Shown here in pieces: positions 1 to 8,567 of a DNA stretch of 37,758 nt. Within the stretch, counting starts at the first letter, position 1; every line of letters begins with the position of its first letter. The position numbers and the translations under genes are program-made. The DNA comes from CAYPTY01 sp965659005. Lineage in GTDB: Bacteria > Bacteroidota > Rhodothermia > Balneolales > Balneolaceae. Under the pieces are notes generated by a model. It did not search any database, was not told the DNA's origin, and saw nothing but the letters and a program-made list of their open reading frames with translations. The stretch covers positions 1 through 37,758 of the forward strand of contig CBFHVG010000005.1 in the NCBI GenBank assembly GCA_965659005.1, given 5' to 3'.

Positions 1-912
1 GCGGATAGCAAATGTTCTGTCGTTACCGTCGCCACCTACGCCAGTTGCCGTAGCACCTGAACCGATGTATGTAACGTTAGAAATAACTGGGATAGCGTAA
101 GGAGTACCTGTCTCGTTAGTGTCGCCACCATCATGCTCGCCTGCACGTCCAGCTTCATCAGCTGCCTGTATTGAGAACCAGAACTGGTGCTGGCCACGGA
201 AACCTTGATCATAATCAAAAGTATCATCACCACAGAAGGCACCTACAAGATATTTGGTGTTTACTGTACCACCGAACCACTCGTAGCAGTCATCAAGGTT
301 AGCAAAAACTTCAATCTTTTCGATAGTTGTACCAGAACCAACTGCGCCCATTGTCAGACCGTTGATCTCATCACCAGGAACACCTGAGATTGAGAAACCA
401 CCATGACGGATAGATACATAACGTAGTGTACCAGAGTTATCCGCATCGTCAGTACCACCGTATGCAGCTGGATCAGTTAAAGGAATACCCTCTATTTGAA
501 CATTCTGAGATGTTTCGTTAGTTGTAGCTCTACCTAGGATTATAAGACCACCCCAAAGTCCTCTATCAGACTCATCAGTATCAGTTGCTACAGTTACATC
601 ATCAAATTCAGAAGTAAAGATGATTGGATTTGTTGAGGTACCTTGAGCATCGATCATTGCACCTCTTCTGATTATGAGGGCAGATGCATCATCACCTGTA
701 GTGATGTTAGCATTTGATCTAGCCTTGATAACAGTACCAGGCTCGATAGTAAGTGTAACTAGTGAATCCACAAAAATAAGTCCGTCTAAAACGTACTCAT
801 TAGATGCAGTCCACGTCGTATTTGTAGTGATGTCTGATGTAACAACAACTTGAGCAAACAAGCCAGTTGAAATCAAAACACCAAATAGAAGTGTAGTAAA
901 TAAGCGCTTCAT
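1..912 (-). CDS. Secreted repeat-rich surface protein, 3' end missing (partial)
   Basis: The frame opens at an ATG at 912-910 and stays open for 304 codons to the window edge, so only the N-terminal part is visible. It begins with a clear Sec signal peptide (MKRLFTTLLFGVLISTGLFA, then Q). The mature part is rich in Gly, Thr, Asp and short beta-strand-like segments such as LTIEPGTVIKA, ALIIRRGAMIDAQG, GLWGGLIILGRA and RYVSIRHGG. These resemble the parallel beta-helix style secreted proteins that are common in Bacteroidota and often carry a type IX secretion sorting domain at the C-terminus, which would lie outside the window. Its start lies 33 bases after the stop of the TonB receptor, so the two probably form one transcript and the protein may be a surface partner of that receptor. 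Substrate and function are unknown. I see no frameshift over the visible 912 bases. Confidence 0.85.
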   Translation of the reverse strand, partial: MKRLFTTLLFGVLISTGLFAQVVVTSDITTNTTWTASNEYVLDGLIFVDSLVTLTIEPGTVIKARSNANITTGDDASALIIRRGAMIDAQGTSTNPIIFTSEFDDVTVATDTDESDRGLWGGLIILGRATTNETSQNVQIEGIPLTDPAAYGGTDDADNSGTLRYVSIRHGGFSISGVPGDEINGLTMGAVGSGTTIEKIEVFANLDDCYEWFGGTVNTKYLVGAFCGDDTFDYDQGFRGQHQFWFSIQAADEAGRAGEHDGGDTNETGTPYAIPVISNVTYIGSGATATGVGGDGNDRTFAIR

Positions 913-945
913 ATGTTTGTTTTTGATTTGTGTGTGTGTTAAGGA

Positions 946-3879
946 TTAAAAACCGTAGGAGACCCCAAATGAGAATGAAATACCATTCCTAAATGCATAA
1001 AATTCGGCCTCATTCCCTCGAAACTCATGTGTAAATCTGGTCTCAGGGTTTAGAATATTCTGAACTTTAAAGCTTATGCTAAGATTTTCGAAGTCTTTAG
1101 AGCTCACGAAATCCAACTGTGGTCTTGGCTGTTCGAATACATCTGGAAGTGTTCCAAAACCTACGTTAGACAGTCTTTTACCAAATACGTTGAAGTAAAA
1201 ACCTGCACTTATACCTGTGTCCAGATCATCATATCCGAAATTCAGGTTAACTATATATGGTGATTGTCCCTGTAATACTCTTTTTGTATCGGTAGTATCA
1301 GGACGCTGTGCAATTTCTTCAGGTGGGATTGAAATTTCTGACTGAACAAGTGAAAGATTACCTCCAACACTGAATTTTTCAAATGCCTGCCCTAGGAAAT
1401 CTAAATTTTTCCTGATTTCGAATTCCATACCCAAAATCTCTGCTTCATCAACATTTTGATACTGTAATATTGCATTAGTTGGGATAGCAGTAGGAGCGAA
1501 ACCTAATTCAATTGGATTTTCTAACTGCTTATAGAAAATAGATAGTGCAAATACTTCACCGGGTCTGGGGAAAATCTCCCAACGGGCATCATAGTTGGTA
1601 ATAAGTGTTCTTTCCAGATTAACATTACCGAGTTTCTGGAAGTCACCAATAAATTCAAATGAAGCAAAAGGAGCGATTTCTCTTTGATTTGGTCTGGCAA
1701 TAGTTCTTGTCAAAGCCAGTCTAAGGTTTGAATTATCGCCAAGTGCATAGATAAAGTTAATAGACGGCAAAAGATCAGTATTATCTAGATTTCCCTGACC
1801 AGTTGGGCGCCTTGCTGTTACACCATCAATAGTAGAAATTGATGTTGTGGTATCGAAGCTAGTAATCGAAAGAGTTGCTGTTTCTAGTCTGGCACCACCG
1901 ACAAATCTCAATTCATCAGTTATTGGCAATTCAACCATGAAATAACCTGCTGTAATCTCGGTCTCGCCATCATAGTTGTTTCTGTCCTGAGTATTGTCAG
2001 TAACAGTATTACCAAATGTATATCTGTTCCCTGCACCACTTACAGTTGTGTCAATCGCTCCCCTATAATTTGTACTAAAGAATTCGTTAACATCGCCGTC
2101 TAGTTGAGTGAAGAGCGCCTGATTTGGATCGATAAAGAAGAAATTTTCTCTGAATTCTCTGTCAGTAGTACTGTATGCACCACCCATTTTCAATTTTGCA
2201 GTTCTACCGTTTACCTCGACTGGAATCTCAAGATTAGCAACAAAGGAGGTATTATCTTCTGTTAAGTCTCTGAAAATTCTGGCAGGAAATGAGAACCCAG
2301 CAGATCTGATTACCTTATTTGTATCTGCACCTGCAAACAACTGGTTTTGGTAATAAGAAATAAACCTTAAATCAGGTTCTTCTTGTTGTGTCCTTGCTTT
2401 TGCAAAAGTCCAGTCAATTTTGGCGCCGAGAATATTTTCAAAGTAGTGCTCTCCACTAAACTGGAAATTTCTTAGACTTCTTTCTGTATAACCAACAACT
2501 GTGTTCGTACGCTGTTGAAAAATTCCAGGTTCTGCGAAACCTAATTCATCCGGCCAGACACCATTCTGAATACGACCATTATTATTACCACTCTGACTCT
2601 GGAAATAATTTGTACTTAATTTATGAGCATCACTAAGTTTATACTGAAAGTTAATCAGCCCACCAATATTAACTTCGTCAGTACCCCTAATATCATTATA
2701 GTCCTGAAGTACAGTTAATTCATTGGAATTTTCAGGGTCAGTTAAGTTGAAACGACCAACATCACCATCATCATAAAACTGATAAGAACGGCTATATGTG
2801 ACAGAACCAAGATAGCCAAGAGGTTTGCCAAATAATGAAGTCTCATTACCCAAAGACACTGAAAATGAATGATCAATAGGTATTGATCTTTCAACAGGTG
2901 CCATATCGCCATTAAATGCACGACTGGTATTATTTATTATGGTAGCAAGAGAGTCATTTCTTCTTGCTAAAATTGTTGGAGGAATTACAAGGGATGTATC
3001 TCTAAAAATACCAGGGATATCTCTTTGGCCATCATCGAAGCCAAACACATCAGTGTCGGACTCAGCCCCACTGATAAAATCATCTATAAATGATGATTGA
3101 GTGTTATATCTAGCTGAAAATGATAGATCAAACTGAAGTTTTTCTGGAAAAGATTTAGTGTTGATATCAACAATACCACCTGAGAAACTTCCTGGTTTAT
3201 CAGGAGTAAAGGTCTTTATCGTATTGATATTATCCAGAAGTGAAGATGGTATAAGATCAAGCTGAAATGTCTTTCTATCTGGATCTGTACTTGGTAGCTC
3301 AATACCATTCAATTGAATTGATGCGTATCTGTCACCAAGTCCGCGAACATAAACATATTTACCTCCAACGACAGAAGCCCCTGTAACCTTTGTCAGGGCA
3401 GCCGCTGCATCACCAGAACCACTTTTAGTTAGTGCTTCTGAACTAATTGCATCAGAGAAGGAGATTGATTTTTGTCTTTGTCTTAGTAAACCAGCTTCAT
3501 TATTTAGAACTGCAGAAGCTGTTACTACAACTTCTTCTAATAACTCTGTTTCCGGTTGAAGCTGTATATCTAATTTAACTACCTGATCAGGTGCAATTTC
3601 AATTCCCGTAATAGTCTGTTTTGTGAATGAAATGTAACTCACAACAACGTTGTAAGTACCTGGCTCTAAATTGTTGATAGTATATTTACCATCAAGATCC
3701 GTCTGAGTTCCTTTGAGTGTTCCTTCAATTACAACGTTTGCACCGATAAGAGTTTCGCCGGATTCAGCGTCAACTACTACACCGGTAATTTTACCATTTT
3801 GGGCAAAAATTGAGGTTGAAAGAAAAAGGGTAACCAGAGGGAGAAGAGTGTGTCTAAGTCGAAATATTTTGTGTGTCAC
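946..3879 (-). CDS. TonB-dependent outer-membrane receptor with CarboxypepD_reg-like domain
   Basis: A 977-residue outer-membrane active transporter. Order of parts: signal peptide (about 1-26, cut after SIFA), carboxypeptidase-regulatory-like beta sandwich (about 28-115, GKITGVVVDAESGETLIGANV), a TonB-box-like EEVVVTA, a plug domain with the VRGLGDRYASIQLNGIELPS stretch, and a long 22-strand-type barrel rich in aromatic and Asn/Asp residues ending in SFGVSYGF. A terminal Phe is usual for outer-membrane barrels. The start is a GTG at 3879-3877: an in-frame stop lies just upstream, no upstream in-frame ATG exists, and the GTG directly precedes the signal peptide. Energy would come from a TonB-ExbB-ExbD motor such as the one at 7267-9284. 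The transported substrate cannot be told from sequence; the RGLGDRY-type plug and the paired secreted protein downstream suggest a specific uptake pair. There is no SusD gene beside it. Confidence 0.93.
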   Translation of the reverse strand: MTHKIFRLRHTLLPLVTLFLSTSIFAQNGKITGVVVDAESGETLIGANVVIEGTLKGTQTDLDGKYTINNLEPGTYNVVVSYISFTKQTITGIEIAPDQVVKLDIQLQPETELLEEVVVTASAVLNNEAGLLRQRQKSISFSDAISSEALTKSGSGDAAAALTKVTGASVVGGKYVYVRGLGDRYASIQLNGIELPSTDPDRKTFQLDLIPSSLLDNINTIKTFTPDKPGSFSGGIVDINTKSFPEKLQFDLSFSARYNTQSSFIDDFISGAESDTDVFGFDDGQRDIPGIFRDTSLVIPPTILARRNDSLATIINNTSRAFNGDMAPVERSIPIDHSFSVSLGNETSLFGKPLGYLGSVTYSRSYQFYDDGDVGRFNLTDPENSNELTVLQDYNDIRGTDEVNIGGLINFQYKLSDAHKLSTNYFQSQSGNNNGRIQNGVWPDELGFAEPGIFQQRTNTVVGYTERSLRNFQFSGEHYFENILGAKIDWTFAKARTQQEEPDLRFISYYQNQLFAGADTNKVIRSAGFSFPARIFRDLTEDNTSFVANLEIPVEVNGRTAKLKMGGAYSTTDREFRENFFFIDPNQALFTQLDGDVNEFFSTNYRGAIDTTVSGAGNRYTFGNTVTDNTQDRNNYDGETEITAGYFMVELPITDELRFVGGARLETATLSITSFDTTTSISTIDGVTARRPTGQGNLDNTDLLPSINFIYALGDNSNLRLALTRTIARPNQREIAPFASFEFIGDFQKLGNVNLERTLITNYDARWEIFPRPGEVFALSIFYKQLENPIELGFAPTAIPTNAILQYQNVDEAEILGMEFEIRKNLDFLGQAFEKFSVGGNLSLVQSEISIPPEEIAQRPDTTDTKRVLQGQSPYIVNLNFGYDDLDTGISAGFYFNVFGKRLSNVGFGTLPDVFEQPRPQLDFVSSKDFENLSISFKVQNILNPETRFTHEFRGNEAEFYAFRNGISFSFGVSYGF

Positions 3880-4004
3880 TTTGTGTGCTGATTTATGTGT
3901 TACTTTTGTTGTAGCACATAATATGACACACTGATTTTCGTAAGGTTAACCGACTATTATGATTCTGTTACCCGTAGATTATCGGAATGTTAAGTGGGCG
4001 ACTT

Positions 4005-6047
4005 TTATTTTTCGTCTTTACTCTTCTTGGCTTTTTTTTCTGATTCTTTTTCTTCAGAAGTGCCATTTACACCATTCTCTACACCATTTTCCGGATGAGC
4101 CGGACCATCAAACAAACCTTCAGGATACCTTCCATGAGGACGCTCTCCCAATAGGTTTCTTAAATCATAATGGTTAAGAACTTCTTTCTCAAGAAGTGTT
4201 TTGGCCATGATGTCTAACTGCTCGCGATGCTTATTAAGCAGAGCAAAAGTTTTTTCGTAATTATCCATTATGATTCGGCGAACGGCTTTGTCTATTACCT
4301 CATTGGTGTGCTCAGAGAATTTCTTATTGAATCCGAAGCTACCTTCTGGGTTATTTGAATCTCTAAGTGAGATATAACCAAGTTCTTCACTCATTCCGAA
4401 ATCAGCAACCATGGCATAAGCCATATTGGTAATTCTCTCAAGATCATTCTGGGCACCTGTTGAGATTTTACCGAAAATAATTTCTTCAGCAACTCTGCCT
4501 CCAAGAAGCGCACATATCTTTTCATTAAGCTCTTCCGTTGTCATCAGGAAGCGATCCTCTAGAGGTGTTTGAAGAGTATACCCTAGTGCAGCTAATCCTC
4601 TTGGTACAATACTAACCTTCAATACAGGATCAGTATGCTCAAGATACCATCCAACAATTGCATGACCAGATTCATGATAGGCAACAATTTCTCTTTCTTC
4701 AGGTGAAATGATTTTATTCTTCTTCTCAAGCCCGGCAACAACTTTTTCAATTGCCTCTTGAAAATCAATCATCTCAATCTGCTTTTTCCCGCTTCGAGCA
4801 GCTATTAGCGCAGCTTCATTACTCAAGTTTGCTAGTTCAGCACCAGCAAAACCAGGTGTCTGAGACGCGATGACACGTAGATCAATCTTCTTTGACATCT
4901 TAAGATTCTTCACGTGAACTTTTAATACTTCTACCCTACCATTCAAGTCTGGTTTATCAATGAGAATTTGTCTGTCAAATCGACCTGGTCTCATCAAAGC
5001 TGTATCCAGGATATCTGGTCGGTTTGTTGCAGCCATAATAATTACAGCCTGGTCAGAATTAAAACCATCCATCTCACTTAGCAACTGATTCAAGGTGTTC
5101 TCTCTCTCATCGTTTGAACCCATCATCATGCCCTTTCCACGACTACGCCCAATGGAATCAATCTCATCAATGAAAATAATACATGGAGCCTTCTCTTTGG
5201 CTTGTTTGAAGAGATCACGTACTCTTGCTGCGCCAACACCTACAAACATCTCAACAAAATCAGAACCACTTAAACTGAAGAATGGTACGTCAGCTTCACC
5301 AGCTGTTGCTTTAGCAAGAAGGGTTTTACCCGTGCCCGGAGGCCCTACTAACAGAACACCCTTAGGAAGTGTACCACCAAGCTTAGTGAATTTCTTCGGG
5401 TTTTTTAAAAACTCAACAACTTCCTCAACTTCAGCTTTTGCTTCTTCGAGTCCGGCTACATCCTTGAAAGAGACTTTGTTCTCCGTCTGCTTGTCATAGA
5501 GTGAAGCTTTGTTCTTTCCAATATTCAATACCTGTTGCCCAGGGTTCATTCTTCTGAAAATGAATACCCAGAAGCCTACCGCAAGAGCGATCATGATTAG
5601 CCAAACAAAAATACCACTGAACCAGTCTTCTTCCACTCTGGCATCATAAACAACACCGTTTTCATCAAGAATAGGTCGTATATCATCACCCCTGAGCATT
5701 GTTGAAGAGAAGCGAACTTTAGTTAGCTCTTCCTGCCCAAAAGTCAATGGAGATTCATTTGTTGCTGGCAGGTTTACAATACCATCATCAATAGCTTTTT
5801 GGCTGTATACACCGGTTATATTTATTCCATTGGTGATTTGAATTTCTTCGACATAACCTTTTTCAACATAATCCAAAAACTCGCTGTACTTGATTCTGTT
5901 AGCGTTTTCGAAATTACTTGTAAGGAAATTGATGAAAATCAGAAAAGCGAATAGGACAAGGATTAACCATGTTGGGAAACGTGGTCCTTTATTAGGTCTT
6001 TTGTTTGGATTCTGATTCTTTGGATCTTTTTTCTTGTTGTCTGCCAT
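4005..6047 (-). CDS. ftsH: ATP-dependent zinc metalloprotease FtsH
   Basis: A 680-residue inner-membrane AAA+ protease that extracts and degrades misfolded or regulated membrane proteins as a hexamer. Two transmembrane segments (about 24-44 and 144-164) flank a periplasmic domain. The AAA module has Walker A GPPGTGKT (235-242), Walker B IIFIDE (290-295) and the second region of homology with arginines in RPGRFDR (353-359). The M41 peptidase has HESGH (458-462) with a third zinc ligand at Asp535. The pore motif FVG is seen at 268-270. The C-terminal tail is highly charged (Lys/Glu) and the first 24 residues are very Lys/Asn/Pro rich. Length is normal for the family. It follows thiL after 109 bases and has no obvious terminator behind it. 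Identification is secure. Confidence 0.98.
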   Translation of the reverse strand: MADNKKKDPKNQNPNKRPNKGPRFPTWLILVLFAFLIFINFLTSNFENANRIKYSEFLDYVEKGYVEEIQITNGINITGVYSQKAIDDGIVNLPATNESPLTFGQEELTKVRFSSTMLRGDDIRPILDENGVVYDARVEEDWFSGIFVWLIMIALAVGFWVFIFRRMNPGQQVLNIGKNKASLYDKQTENKVSFKDVAGLEEAKAEVEEVVEFLKNPKKFTKLGGTLPKGVLLVGPPGTGKTLLAKATAGEADVPFFSLSGSDFVEMFVGVGAARVRDLFKQAKEKAPCIIFIDEIDSIGRSRGKGMMMGSNDERENTLNQLLSEMDGFNSDQAVIIMAATNRPDILDTALMRPGRFDRQILIDKPDLNGRVEVLKVHVKNLKMSKKIDLRVIASQTPGFAGAELANLSNEAALIAARSGKKQIEMIDFQEAIEKVVAGLEKKNKIISPEEREIVAYHESGHAIVGWYLEHTDPVLKVSIVPRGLAALGYTLQTPLEDRFLMTTEELNEKICALLGGRVAEEIIFGKISTGAQNDLERITNMAYAMVADFGMSEELGYISLRDSNNPEGSFGFNKKFSEHTNEVIDKAVRRIIMDNYEKTFALLNKHREQLDIMAKTLLEKEVLNHYDLRNLLGERPHGRYPEGLFDGPAHPENGVENGVNGTSEEKESEKKAKKSKDEK

Positions 6048-6156
6048 TAAATACTCGTGATTCTAAAAAAACAGGGATAAGACTGATTAAACTTAAGGGA
6101 GTTTACTTTAATTCCATTAACTATACGTTCATGTCGCAAAAAACGTGCCATGTAAT

Positions 6157-7185
6157 TTAATATGACAATTCATCCAGAGCGACTATATCACCCTCAGCTG
6201 TCTGAATTAGTATATCTTCTCCTTCAGGTGCAATTTTACCTATTACACTAAAGTCGGCAAAATGTTTACCAAATACCTCAATTTCTTCTTTTGGAAGTGT
6301 AAATAGCATTTCCAGATCTTCACCACCAAAAAAGGCATACTTCATTACATCTTCCTGAAGCTCATTAGCAACGTTCCTTGTGTCAACTGAAACCGGGATT
6401 GCTGCCTCATACAGGCGGGCACCTCTTTTTGAGCTCTTACATAACTCAATTAACTCGTTTGATAGACCTTTGGTGATATCAATCATGGAGCTTGGCAGGA
6501 TATCTAATTCCTGAAATGTGTCAATAAGATCCTTTCGTGCTTCAGGTACCAATTGTCTGCGAACGACATACTCATAATGTTCAAGTTCAGGACTGAACTG
6601 CCCACTACTATCTTCCTGCCATATTTGTTTCTCACGCATGAGAATTCTCAAACCTGCAATCGCACCACCAAGATCTCCAGTGATACAAATAGCATCGTCA
6701 ATTTGAGCGCCAGATCTATATATAAGTTTATCATCCTCAGCTTCGCCAATTGCACTAATAGAAATCACAAGATTAGAAAAGCTGGCATTTAAGTCGCCAC
6801 CGGAAATTTGCATTTCATGGACTTCACAGCAGGAGTCAAAACCCATAAATAGATCTTTGACCATTTGCACTGAAAACTTATTGGGCACAGAAATATTGAT
6901 ATTTGCAGCAATGGGACGGGCATTCATTGCATAAATATCGCTGATTACAGCTGATAATAACTTATAACCAAGATGGTTTAGGGGTGAATATGAAATATCG
7001 AAGTCGATGCCTTCGATAAAACTTTCTGATGAAAATAGAACTTGTTTACCTGGTTCTGGACTTAAAACAGCTGAATCATCTCCAATCCCAAATACAATTC
7101 TGGGATTTCTGCTTTTAAGAACGGACTTGATTTCATCTATCAATCCTGATCTTCCAATACTCTGGATACTTTGAAATTCGCTCAC
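6157..7185 (-). CDS. thiL: Thiamine-monophosphate kinase
   Basis: A 342-residue enzyme of the PurM/ThiL fold that phosphorylates thiamine monophosphate to thiamine pyrophosphate with ATP, the last step of cofactor synthesis. Family motifs are visible: GIGDDSAVL (33-41), the SDIYAMNARP helix (82-91), SGGD (128-131), TGDLGGAIAGL (169-179) and FFGGEDLEMLFTLP (285-298). The usual D-I/V-S-D-G-L motif reads DITKGL (236-241), with Lys239 where Asp is normal. The start is GTG at 7185-7183, preceded by AAGGA at about 8 bases. The gene sits just behind the ExbBD operon terminator, so it is expected to need its own promoter or depend on readthrough. I did not see a TPP riboswitch in the short leader. 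Confidence 0.93.
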   Translation of the reverse strand: MSEFQSIQSIGRSGLIDEIKSVLKSRNPRIVFGIGDDSAVLSPEPGKQVLFSSESFIEGIDFDISYSPLNHLGYKLLSAVISDIYAMNARPIAANINISVPNKFSVQMVKDLFMGFDSCCEVHEMQISGGDLNASFSNLVISISAIGEAEDDKLIYRSGAQIDDAICITGDLGGAIAGLRILMREKQIWQEDSSGQFSPELEHYEYVVRRQLVPEARKDLIDTFQELDILPSSMIDITKGLSNELIELCKSSKRGARLYEAAIPVSVDTRNVANELQEDVMKYAFFGGEDLEMLFTLPKEEIEVFGKHFADFSVIGKIAPEGEDILIQTAEGDIVALDELSY

Positions 7186-7205
7186 TTGATAATTCCTTGT
7201 AGTCT

Positions 7206-7244
7206 ATAAAATAAAAAAGGCATTTACACATAAGTGCAAATGCC
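7206..7244 (-). terminator. Rho-independent terminator of the ExbBD operon
   Basis: On the minus strand an 11-bp stem with one mismatch (arms 7234-7244 and 7219-7229, loop 7230-7233) is followed by a run of six T, then ATTTT. It starts 23 bases after the stop of the last exbD and lies in front of thiL. Confidence 0.85.
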
Positions 7245-7266
7245 CTTCAATTTTGTGTAAAAAAGA

Positions 7267-7713
7267 TCAGAGTTCTCTTTTAGTAGAGTAGTTGATACGC
7301 AAGGTACCAGCCTGTCGTAACTCCATTTGAACATCTGTGAGAAGTCCGAATTCGGAGTCCTCATCGACTCGGAGTGATACGATCAATCTTGGTTGCTCTA
7401 ACAATTTATCATACATGATATTTCTAATTGCTGAAATATCTTCAACAATAGCGTCATCAATCTGAACTTTGTCATCACCAAGCTGACGGTCTTGAAGTAC
7501 TTCAGGCCCGATGTATACGTATGTTACGTATCTCTTCTGCTCGATCTTTTCGATATTCTGCGCGTTCGTTAGTGTAACACGAACTTTCAATTCAACTTCT
7601 CGAAGAACCGTTGTTACCATGAAGAAGATAAGAAGCATGAATACCACATCCGGCATTGCCGACGTCGGGATTTCTTGCTTCGTATTGGCTGATTTCTTTT
7701 GAAAATTTCCCAT
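7267..7713 (-). CDS. exbD: ExbD/TolR-type biopolymer transport protein (second copy)
   Basis: A 148-residue ExbD/TolR family protein: a short basic cytoplasmic N-terminus, one transmembrane helix (about 22-37, PDVVFMLLIFFMVTT) with the conserved proton-path aspartate Asp22, and a periplasmic domain that normally binds peptidoglycan or a TonB/TolA partner. It is the last gene of the ExbB / small protein / ExbD / ExbD operon, 11 bases after the first exbD, and is followed by a strong terminator. The two ExbD proteins differ clearly, which is usual in Bacteroidota where they may form a heterodimer with ExbB. It could energise TonB-dependent transport or a Tol-like function; sequence does not decide. 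Confidence 0.93.
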   Translation of the reverse strand: MGNFQKKSANTKQEIPTSAMPDVVFMLLIFFMVTTVLREVELKVRVTLTNAQNIEKIEQKRYVTYVYIGPEVLQDRQLGDDKVQIDDAIVEDISAIRNIMYDKLLEQPRLIVSLRVDEDSEFGLLTDVQMELRQAGTLRINYSTKREL

Positions 7714-7724
7714 TAATAATCTCC

Positions 7725-8270
7725 TTAGGTATCGTCCGGTTCGGCGATTGATATTTTCTGAGGATAAGCGTCCTTAACAAATTCCTGCTGCTCAGAATTT
7801 TCTTCCAGAACATTGAATAGCACACCGTATCTCTGTTGAGAGAGTTGATCTCTCAATTCACGATAGGCCGATTTAACCTCATCAAGCATATCAATGTAGA
7901 TCCTGTAAGGAGTCTGTCTTTGAGTCTTAATTGAGATAATCGCCTTTTGAGGTGATTCTGCTAATTCAGCGTTGTTTGCAGGGTTGTCAATGAACTCCTT
8001 CACTTTATCCTTAACCTGTGTAACACTTGCAGGCTGTCCGTCGAGTAGTACCTGTCCCTGAGCATTCACCAGAATGTTCAGAAGGTTTCTCTGACGAATT
8101 GGTGGCGGCTCCTGAGATGGATCCGGTGGTGGTGGTAAAACCAAACCAATACCCGTATCCACATTTATAGTAGTCGTCACTAGGAAGAAAATGAGAAGTA
8201 GGAATGCAATATCCGCAAGAGAGGAACCATTAATTTCGGCGTCCTCTCTTTTTCGTTTCTTAAGCAACAT
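7725..8270 (-). CDS. exbD: ExbD/TolR-type biopolymer transport protein (first copy)
   Basis: A 181-residue ExbD family protein with a very basic start (KKRKRE), a transmembrane helix at about 18-34 (LADIAFLLLIFFLVTTT) that carries the conserved Asp20, then a proline-rich linker (LPPPPDPSQEPPP, about 44-56) and a periplasmic domain with the strand-helix pattern of ExbD (NLLNILVNAQGQVLLDGQ). The C-terminus is extended by about 35 polar residues beyond the usual core. It lies 3 bases downstream of the 89-residue membrane protein and 11 bases upstream of the second exbD, so co-translation is likely. It is expected to be part of the inner-membrane stator driven by proton motive force. Confidence 0.93.
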   Translation of the reverse strand: MLLKKRKREDAEINGSSLADIAFLLLIFFLVTTTINVDTGIGLVLPPPPDPSQEPPPIRQRNLLNILVNAQGQVLLDGQPASVTQVKDKVKEFIDNPANNAELAESPQKAIISIKTQRQTPYRIYIDMLDEVKSAYRELRDQLSQQRYGVLFNVLEENSEQQEFVKDAYPQKISIAEPDDT

Positions 8271-8273
8271 ATG

Positions 8274-8543
8274 CTAGAATTTTAAAATGCCACGCAAGCC
8301 AGTGAATGCAATAAGCACTAACATGGCTGCCATTAAGAATAGCATGGTGATTACACCAGCTTCAACTGGCTGTCCGATTACAGTAAAGGAAATACCAAAT
8401 ACAACAAAAGGAACGGCCATCATTACGATCTTTTTCAAGTCTTGCTTACCCTGGGATAGAGCTTTGATACCGGCCACTAACATGCCCAGGATACCAATTC
8501 CAACCATAAATAATGCAAAACCAACAGCTATAGCACTAACCAT
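8274..8543 (-). CDS. Small membrane protein between ExbB and ExbD, function unknown
   Basis: An 89-residue protein with three hydrophobic segments (about 3-26, 39-57 and 63-83) separated by a Lys-rich loop (LSQGKQDLKK) and the GQPVE turn. I do not recognise a named family. It is placed between exbB (stop at 8568) and exbD (start at 8270) with tight spacing, and similar small hydrophobic genes occur at this place in other Bacteroidota ExbB-ExbD-ExbD clusters as far as I recall. An inner-membrane accessory subunit or assembly factor of the motor is the simplest reading. That role is inferred from position only. Confidence 0.85.
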   Translation of the reverse strand: MVSAIAVGFALFMVGIGILGMLVAGIKALSQGKQDLKKIVMMAVPFVVFGISFTVIGQPVEAGVITMLFLMAAMLVLIAFTGLRGILKF

Positions 8544-8567
8544 TATGATTCCTTTTAAGTATTAAAG

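Noticed and set aside
5095..5499. A 134-codon plus-strand open frame
   Set aside because: It lies opposite the AAA module of ftsH and reads as low-complexity Ser/Pro-rich shadow sequence.
7186..7260. TPP riboswitch before thiL
   Set aside because: The leader is too short and lacks the CTGAGA-type conserved core; the only structure is the terminator of the upstream operon.
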